Shown: one piece after another, positions 1 through 4,149 of the stretch
Layout of the letters: each line of letters opens with the position of its first letter
How positions within the stretch are numbered: position 1 is the first letter of the stretch
Assembly: GCA_964452095.1 (NCBI GenBank)
Contig: CAYVKX010000075.1
Span: 1-9,564 of the forward strand
DNA from: DUAL01 sp964452095
GTDB lineage: Bacteria > Bacteroidota > Bacteroidia > Flavobacteriales > BACL11
Direction: 5' to 3'
Length of the DNA: 9,564 nt
Made by a program: the position numbers and the translations under genes
Notes under the pieces: generated by a model
Told to the model about the DNA's origin: nothing
What the model saw: only the letters and a program-made list of their open reading frames with translations
The model's database searches: none

Positions 1-412
1 CAGTATCAACTCCTTTTGCAATTGCCGACCATTCATCTTCAGTTGCCTTCTCCTCCCCTTTTACCAAAGCCTCTGGCATTTTTAAAAGACTTGACATCAT
101 GTCCTTACTATTTAAGTTAAGTTCATTAGTTACTTCTTTAATTTGAGAAAAGTATTCCTTTATTAGTTTTGTATTTAAGGTATACTTTGCATTAGATTCT
201 GAAGATTCTCTCCAAATAGACAATTCAATTTTACCTCTTTGTAGTTTTTCAGAAAGTAGTTTTCTTAGCCCGATTTCTTTATCTCTGTAAACAGATGACA
301 TTTTTACATTAGCATCTATTTGTTTTGAATTAAGCGACCTTACTTCAATAGTAAAGTTAGCATTTATTAGGTTTAGTTCGGCTTTTCCATAGCCCGTCAT
401 TGATTGTATCAT
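1..412 (-). CDS. yicC: YicC/YloC family endoribonuclease, N-terminal part (runs off left edge)
   Basis: This reading frame, translated by hand on the minus strand, starts at the ATG at 412-410 and stays open to the left edge, giving 137 visible residues of a family that is usually about 290 residues long. The N-terminus MIQSMTGYGKAE is the family's hallmark. Further matches are an EVRSLNSKQID stretch (residues 23-33, compare EVRSxNxRxLD in relatives) and a KLQRGKIEL stretch at about residues 60-70. From family knowledge, YicC/YloC proteins are stress-related cytoplasmic endoribonucleases; the E. coli member affects small-RNA turnover. The catalytic C-terminal half lies outside the window. The gene begins 21 bp after the stop of the EamA transporter gene on the same strand, so the two are probably cotranscribed. 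In many Bacteroidetes yicC is followed by gmk, which cannot be checked here. Confidence 0.92.
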   Translation of the reverse strand, partial: MIQSMTGYGKAELNLINANFTIEVRSLNSKQIDANVKMSSVYRDKEIGLRKLLSEKLQRGKIELSIWRESSESNAKYTLNTKLIKEYFSQIKEVTNELNLNSKDMMSSLLKMPEALVKGEEKATEDEWSAIAKGVDT

Positions 413-433
413 CAGAAAATATTTTGTGCAAAT

Positions 434-1339
434 TTATGAAAGTTTCTGCTTTCTTTCCTTTAAGGAGCGAACACTTACTAAATACACCCCAATAAAAATA
501 ATAATTGCTGATATAACTTTGTTTTGTGTAATGATATCACTTCCTAGATAAATTGCCACTATAGTAGCTAAAATTGGTTGCGAATAAATATACATACTTA
601 CTACTGATGGTCTTAAGTTTTTTAAAGCTGCTGAATTCAACATATATGCCAGATAAGTAGTAGCAATAACTACAAATAAAATCTCATATATAATTGTGAT
701 TGGTAAAGCAGAAAAATCAACATTTATCAATCCTTTTATTCCAAATGGAATTACATAAAGAGTTCCAAAAGTAAATACTGCCGTCATTACAGTAATTGGA
801 TTGTATTTCAGCATAAGTGGCCTAACAACTACCAAGAATACTGCATAACTTGCTGCATTTATCAAAATAAATAGATTTCCTAACATATGTTCAGGATTCA
901 TAGAAATTACTGAACCATTCAATATCAAATTAGAAGCTCCAATAATTCCTAAAATAATTCCAAATGCTTTTCTTAAAGTGACTTTTTCTCCCAAGATAAA
1001 GTAGGACATTACAAGTACCATTATAGGATTAGATGTCATAATAATAGATGCATTAATTGGAGTTGTCATATTAAGCCCCTTAAAGAATAACAATTGATTT
1101 AGTGCGACACCAAAAACCCCAGCCACAGCAGCTCTTACAATATCTTTTTGCTCCATTCTTTCTCTTACAAAAAGCAAATAAGTTATCCAAAAGAGTAAAA
1201 CTGCCCCTATTGCCCTCATTAAAATAAATGCAAAAGGAGAAACAAAATCGGGCATTACATCCTTAGCAAAAGTATAAGTTAATGCATAAATGAAGTTTGC
1301 AAAAAAGATAGAAATATGTGAAAAGACTTTCCCTCCCAT
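434..1339 (-). CDS. EamA/DMT-family inner-membrane transporter
   Basis: The 301-residue product is almost entirely hydrophobic and fits the ten-helix drug/metabolite transporter fold built from two EamA repeats (about residues 10-140 and 153-290). The end of each repeat shows the family signature: TSNPIMVLVMSYFILGEKV at 102-120, and the related YSQPILATIVAIYLG starting at about 252. A basic C-terminal tail (LKERKQKLS) suggests a cytoplasmic end. Length and architecture are normal. Family members export or import small metabolites such as amino acids, and the substrate cannot be read from the sequence. Its divergent neighbour is a transsulfuration-type PLP enzyme, so a sulfur amino acid substrate is conceivable, but that is inference. 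The ATG start at 1339 is supported by a TACTTTTG promoter element about 20 bp upstream. Confidence 0.9.
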   Translation of the reverse strand: MGGKVFSHISIFFANFIYALTYTFAKDVMPDFVSPFAFILMRAIGAVLLFWITYLLFVRERMEQKDIVRAAVAGVFGVALNQLLFFKGLNMTTPINASIIMTSNPIMVLVMSYFILGEKVTLRKAFGIILGIIGASNLILNGSVISMNPEHMLGNLFILINAASYAVFLVVVRPLMLKYNPITVMTAVFTFGTLYVIPFGIKGLINVDFSALPITIIYEILFVVIATTYLAYMLNSAALKNLRPSVVSMYIYSQPILATIVAIYLGSDIITQNKVISAIIIFIGVYLVSVRSLKERKQKLS

Positions 1340-1358
1340 TTTTAATTTATTTTGATGG

Positions 1359-1366
1359 CAAAAGTA
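1359..1366 (-). promoter_or_regulatory. Putative -7 promoter element of the EamA transporter gene
   Basis: Read on the minus strand this is TACTTTTG, an exact match to the Bacteroidetes -7 consensus TAnnTTTG. It lies 19 bp upstream of the ATG at 1339, which predicts a leader of only about 10-15 nt. No clear TTG -33 element is present at 17-23 bp, so the call rests on the -7 box and its position. Confidence 0.45.
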
Positions 1367-1389
1367 GGATTTTATGTACTAATAAATCA

Positions 1390-1397
1390 TAAATTTG
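1390..1397 (+). promoter_or_regulatory. Putative -7 promoter element of the cystathionine enzyme-SDR operon
   Basis: TAAATTTG matches TAnnTTTG exactly and sits 38 bp upstream of the ATG at 1436, predicting a leader of about 30 nt. The leader is too short for a SAM riboswitch. No TTG is found at the ideal -33 spacing. The divergent -7 box of the transporter gene is 23 bp away, so the two promoters share their upstream sequence. Confidence 0.42.
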
Positions 1398-1435
1398 CTC
1401 ACTAAGAAATTGGATATTAATCATATAATTTAATC

Positions 1436-2581
1436 ATGAAATTCGGAACTAAAACTATACATGCAGGGCAAGAAGCTGACCCAACAACTGGAGCAGTAAT
1501 GACACCTATTTACCAAACTTCAACTTATATACAAGCATCTCCTGGTGATCATAAGGGATATGAATATTCAAGAACAGGAAACCCTACAAGAAGTGCTTTG
1601 GAAAAAAACTTGGCTGCTTTAGAAAACGGATCTCATGGTTTATGCTTTGGTAGCGGACTTGGTGCAATTGATGCAATTATCAAGTTATTATCTCCTGGTG
1701 ATGAGGTAATTTCTACTAATGATTTATATGGAGGGACTTACCGTATTTTCACAAAGATTTTTGAGAACTATGGAATTAAATTCAATTTTATCGGAATGGA
1801 GAATGCTGATAAAGTAGAGTCTTTCATCAATGAAAACACAAAAATGCTTTGGGCAGAAACTCCAACAAACCCTATGCTTAATATTATTGATATTGAAGAA
1901 CTTGGTAAAATCTCAAAAAAACATAAACTTACTTTTGTGGTTGATAACACTTTTGCCACTCCTTATTTACAAAGACCTTTGGATTTAGGGGCAGATATTG
2001 TTATGCACTCACTTACTAAATATATGGGAGGACATTCTGATGTAGTGATGGGAGCTGCAATTTGTAAGGATGATGCTCTTGCTGAAAAATTATATTTCAT
2101 ACAAAATTCTTGTGGTGCTGTACCAGGACCTATGGATTCATTTTTAGTTTTAAGAGGAATAAAAACTTTACATTTAAGAATGCAAAGGCATTGTGAGAAC
2201 GGAAAAGTAATTGCTAATTTCTTAAAAGATCACCCGAAAGTAGGTAATGTTTACTGGCCAGGATTTGAATCTCACCCTAATCATGAAGTTGCTAAAAAAC
2301 AAATGGATGATTTTGGAGGAATGATTTCTTTCAACTTAAAAGGGAATAAATTAGAAGATGCGGTAACAGTAGTTTCCAATACTCATTATTTTACACTTGC
2401 CGAAAGTTTAGGTGGAGTAGAATCTCTTTGTGGGCACCCAGCAAGTATGACCCATGCAGCTATTCCAAAGGAAGAAAGAGAGAAAACAGGAGTTGTAGAT
2501 TCTTTAATCAGATTAAGTGTTGGTGTGGAGGATGTTGAGGATTTAATAACTGATTTAGAAACAGCACTAGGAAAATTGTAG
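1436..2581 (+). CDS. metB: Cystathionine gamma-synthase/gamma-lyase family PLP enzyme
   Basis: The 381-residue protein is a full-length Cys/Met-metabolism PLP-dependent enzyme of fold type I. The PLP lysine is K195 in HSLTKYMGGHSD. Y44 and R46 (YSRTGNPTR) would bind the cofactor phosphate of the neighbouring subunit in the tetramer. Y98 (YGGT) stacks on the PLP ring, D170 (VVDNTF) contacts the pyridine nitrogen, and R359 (LIRLSVGVED) binds the substrate carboxylate. The C-terminal SLGGVESL (324-331) and MTHAAIPKEER are shared by MetB and by bacterial and eukaryotic gamma-lyases, so synthase (O-acyl-homoserine plus cysteine to cystathionine) cannot be separated from lyase (cystathionine to cysteine) by inspection. 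No other transsulfuration gene lies nearby to decide. It is the first gene of a two-gene operon with the SDR gene. The symbol metB is the conventional one for this family in such genomes. Confidence 0.9.
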   Translation: MKFGTKTIHAGQEADPTTGAVMTPIYQTSTYIQASPGDHKGYEYSRTGNPTRSALEKNLAALENGSHGLCFGSGLGAIDAIIKLLSPGDEVISTNDLYGGTYRIFTKIFENYGIKFNFIGMENADKVESFINENTKMLWAETPTNPMLNIIDIEELGKISKKHKLTFVVDNTFATPYLQRPLDLGADIVMHSLTKYMGGHSDVVMGAAICKDDALAEKLYFIQNSCGAVPGPMDSFLVLRGIKTLHLRMQRHCENGKVIANFLKDHPKVGNVYWPGFESHPNHEVAKKQMDDFGGMISFNLKGNKLEDAVTVVSNTHYFTLAESLGGVESLCGHPASMTHAAIPKEEREKTGVVDSLIRLSVGVEDVEDLITDLETALGKL

Positions 2582-2582
2582 T

Positions 2583-3284
2583 TTGCAAAAAGTTGCACTA
2601 ATAACAGGTACTGGTAAAGGAATAGGGAAAGCTATTGCTAAAATTCTTTTGGAGCAAGATTATTTAGTTTTTGGATATTCAAGAAGTAATAATATATCGC
2701 ATCCTAATTTTACATTTCATAAAATTGACCTTTCTAATTTAGATGAAGTTCAAAAAATAGAATTACCCAAAATTAATTGTAATAATGTATTATTAATAAA
2801 TAATGCCGGAACAATTGGGAGCATTGTACCTTTTAATCTTAAAACAGAAAATGATATTATTGCTGAATACAATCTGAATATAATTAGTCCTACACTATTA
2901 AGTAAGAGGTTTCTTAATAGTTATAAAAATGAAAAAAAGCTACTAATCAATATCAGTTCTGGTGCTGCAAATAAAGCAATTGTATCTTGGAGCACTTATT
3001 GTGCTAGTAAGTCAGCACTAGATAGATTAACAGAGGTTATTGCTGAGGAAAAACATAAAAACTTAACAGTTTTCTCTGTTCACCCAGGAGTAGTAGATAC
3101 AAATATGCAAGCTGAAATAAGGAATTCTGACCCCAAAAACTTCCCACTTTTAAGCAAATTTACAGACTATTACATCCAAAATGAGCTGTTTTCCACAAAA
3201 TCTGTTGCTATTAAATTACATCAAATTATTGAAAAAAAGGACAATTTTGATAAAATAATTCTAAATTTGAGAGATTTCGTATAA
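2583..3284 (+). CDS. Short-chain dehydrogenase/reductase, sepiapterin/benzil reductase (YueD)-like
   Basis: This 233-residue classical SDR has the nucleotide-binding TGTGKGIG at 8-15, NNAG at 73-76, the catalytic triad S126, Y139 and K143 (NISSGAA and YCASK) with N99, and a post-catalytic HPGVVDTNMQAEIR segment. From the SGAA-x-x-WSxYCxSK-x-x-LD pattern, the VDTxMQxxIR stretch and the short length, it resembles B. subtilis YueD ((S)-benzoin-forming benzil reductase) and sepiapterin reductases as I recall them. It is therefore probably an NADPH-dependent carbonyl reductase of unknown natural substrate. The start must be the TTG at 2583. The frame has a stop at 2568-2570, no in-frame ATG occurs until about residue 175, and the Rossmann motif begins at residue 8. 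The TTG is one base after the stop of the PLP enzyme gene, implying translational coupling. An enzymatic link between the two is not evident. Confidence 0.88.
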   Translation: MQKVALITGTGKGIGKAIAKILLEQDYLVFGYSRSNNISHPNFTFHKIDLSNLDEVQKIELPKINCNNVLLINNAGTIGSIVPFNLKTENDIIAEYNLNIISPTLLSKRFLNSYKNEKKLLINISSGAANKAIVSWSTYCASKSALDRLTEVIAEEKHKNLTVFSVHPGVVDTNMQAEIRNSDPKNFPLLSKFTDYYIQNELFSTKSVAIKLHQIIEKKDNFDKIILNLRDFV

Positions 3285-3362
3285 TTCCCCCTAAAAACAT
3301 AGCTATATTTACTATATTTTAGCTTTACTTTCTGATTATCAGTTAATTACAGCGCCTCTCTA

Positions 3363-3386
3363 TTTTTAACAATTTAATGTTAAAAA
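3363..3386. repeat. AT-rich perfect inverted repeat (hairpin or operator)
   Basis: The arms TTTTTAACA (3363-3371) and TGTTAAAAA (3378-3386) are perfectly complementary around a 6-nt ATTTAA centre. It lies 79 bp beyond the SDR stop. The stem has only one G-C pair per arm and no U-tract follows on either strand, so it is a weak candidate terminator. A protein-binding palindrome (TTAACA-N6-TGTTAA) is the alternative. The structure is certain and the function is not. Confidence 0.4.
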
Positions 3387-3472
3387 GGACTATGATTTTT
3401 GGAGTATTTATTCGACATACAGATTCCTACCTTTTTGTTTTTCAGCCATTTACACACTCTCTAATATATTAA

Positions 3473-3487
3473 TGATTATCATAATCG
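3473..3487. promoter_or_regulatory. 7-1-7 palindrome resembling a Fur-type operator
   Basis: The sequence TGATTATcATAATCG has perfect 6-bp arms (GATTAT/ATAATC) around a central C. By eye it agrees with about 11 of 14 arm positions of the classical 7-1-7 Fur box TGATAATnATTATCA. It sits about 40 bp upstream of the -33 element of the first small-protein promoter, an unusual but possible operator position. In AT-rich DNA such matches arise by chance, so this is a weak candidate only. Confidence 0.3.
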
Positions 3488-3526
3488 AAAAATGGGGCAT
3501 TTGCAGAAAAATCATACATAAAGTGC

Positions 3527-3554
3527 TTGCAAAACAAATTATGCCTTATGTTTG
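3527..3554 (+). promoter_or_regulatory. Promoter of the first small membrane protein gene
   Basis: A TTG -33 element (3527-3529), a 17-bp spacer and an exact TAnnTTTG -7 element TATGTTTG (3547-3554) fit the Bacteroidetes primary sigma consensus. Transcription would start near 3561, leaving about 23 nt before the ATG at 3584. This placement shows that the longer open frame starting at the TTG of 3527 is not the gene: that TTG is the -33 box. Confidence 0.65.
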
Positions 3555-3583
3555 GGGTAGTATTAACCAAATTATTTTTTATT

Positions 3584-3811
3584 ATGGACAATGTATTTAA
3601 GTACTTTAACGGTTTTTTTAAAGGTTTGACTGGTCTTATTATGACTGTGTTAGGTCTTGGTGTTGCAGTTGAAATCCTTTTTGGAGGAGGCGCAATGTTT
3701 GGAATGACTGTTATTGACAATGTGATGGCAGTAATCAATGGCCTTGGTGGAGCAGGATTTGCTGGGTTAGTTGGTTTGATGGTTTTATTTTCGCTTTTAA
3801 CAGCAAAATAG
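3584..3811 (+). CDS. Small two-helix membrane protein, family not recognised
   Basis: The 75-residue product MDNVFKYFNGFFKG... has a short amphipathic N-terminus, a first hydrophobic segment at about 15-33 (LTGLIMTVLGLGVAVEILF), a glycine-rich and mildly polar loop (GGG at 34-36, DNV at 45-47, GLGGAGF at 53-59) and a second hydrophobic segment at about 57-73, ending TAK. There is no signal peptidase site, cysteine or catalytic motif. The ATG at 3584 is chosen over an upstream TTG (3527) because a consensus promoter covers that TTG and the N-terminus then lines up with the paralogue at 3931. With its own promoter and a strong terminator it should be a short monocistronic mRNA of about 300 nt. 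The function is unknown. A membrane stress protein, a holin-like protein or a small subunit of a complex are all possible. Existence as a gene is well supported. Confidence 0.75.
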   Translation: MDNVFKYFNGFFKGLTGLIMTVLGLGVAVEILFGGGAMFGMTVIDNVMAVINGLGGAGFAGLVGLMVLFSLLTAK

Positions 3812-3828
3812 AATTTAACTATTAGTAT

Positions 3829-3863
3829 ATAAAATAGCCCTGCATCTAGCAGGGCTATTTTAT
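3829..3863. terminator. Strong, near-symmetrical rho-independent terminator
   Basis: The arms AAAATAGCCCTGC (3831-3843) and GCAGGGCTATTTT (3849-3861) pair perfectly around an ATCTA loop, extended by two further A-T pairs at the base. TTTTAT follows on the plus strand, and TTTTATAT leaves the stem on the minus strand. It lies 17 bp after the stop of the first small gene. The symmetry suggests it can also stop minus-strand transcripts reading through from polA. Confidence 0.9.
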
Positions 3864-3877
3864 TTTATCACCAAATT

Positions 3878-3907
3878 TTGCTAACTCAAAATTATAGTTT
3901 AAGTTTG
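3878..3907 (+). promoter_or_regulatory. Promoter of the second small membrane protein gene
   Basis: A TTG -33 element (3878-3880, within TTTTG), a 19-bp spacer and TAAGTTTG (3900-3907) match the Bacteroidetes consensus TTG-N19-TAnnTTTG closely. Predicted transcription starts near 3914, about 17 nt before the ATG at 3931. It lies directly behind the terminator, so the second small gene is a separate transcription unit. Confidence 0.68.
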
Positions 3908-3930
3908 GAAACAATTTAAAACTAAAAACT

Positions 3931-4146
3931 ATGGAAAAACTATTTAATCAAATCATAGGCGTACTTAAAAAAGCCATTTCCTTAGCACTTTATTTTCTTT
4001 GCTTTGGAGTTCTTGTTCAATTACTAATTGATGAAAAGATATTAGGATGGGATCCTGTTGGAAACATCCAAGATGCAGGGCCCTCTTTTATTGGTGTAAT
4101 TGCTTTGGTTGTTCTTTATTTACTATTCCACAAAAAAAGCGAATAA
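3931..4146 (+). CDS. Small two-helix membrane protein, apparent paralogue of the gene at 3584
   Basis: The 71-residue protein has the same layout as the preceding small protein: an N-terminal M-[DE]-x-[VL]-F...G-x-[FL]-K stretch, a hydrophobic segment at about 15-33 (AISLALYFLCFGVLVQLLI), a polar loop with DPVGN at 41-45, a second hydrophobic segment at about 52-66 (SFIGVIALVVLYLLF), and a basic/acidic tail HKKSE. End-to-end alignment by eye needs almost no gaps (GVAVEILF against GVLVQLLI, DNV against DPV), but identity is low, so common descent is likely and not proven. No known family is recognised. Its own consensus promoter drives it. It ends 3 bp from the convergent polA stop with no terminator between, so its transcript probably overlaps the 3' end of polA in antisense. 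Confidence 0.75.
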   Translation: MEKLFNQIIGVLKKAISLALYFLCFGVLVQLLIDEKILGWDPVGNIQDAGPSFIGVIALVVLYLLFHKKSE

Positions 4147-4149
4147 ATT

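Larger units (their letters stand above)
3285..3526. other. Non-coding intergenic region with inverted repeats
   Basis: About 240 bp (300 bp up to the first small-protein ATG) between the SDR gene and the small membrane protein gene show no convincing coding frame on either strand. The stretch contains an imperfect AGCTA...TAGCT repeat just after the SDR stop (3301-3324), a perfect 9-bp-arm hairpin and a 7-1-7 palindrome. The last two are listed separately. It probably combines the 3' end of the upstream operon with the control region of the small gene. Confidence 0.5.

Noticed and set aside
1398..1435. SAM or other riboswitch in front of the cystathionine enzyme gene
   Set aside because: The predicted leader is about 30 nt, AT-rich and without paired elements, too short for any known SAM-binding class.
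3301..3324. AGCTA...TAGCT repeat just after the SDR stop as a terminator
   Set aside because: Only five clean base pairs with an asymmetric interior and no U-tract; too weak to call.
3285..3583. Structured small RNA, tRNA or mobile-element remnant in the largest gap
   Set aside because: I see no tRNA cloverleaf, terminal inverted repeats with target duplication, or transposase fragments. Only the two palindromes stand out.
3469..3738. Minus-strand open frame of 89 codons antisense to the first small gene
   Set aside because: The product is a Pro/Thr/Ile-rich shadow with no recognisable feature. The plus-strand frame has promoter, terminator and a paralogue.
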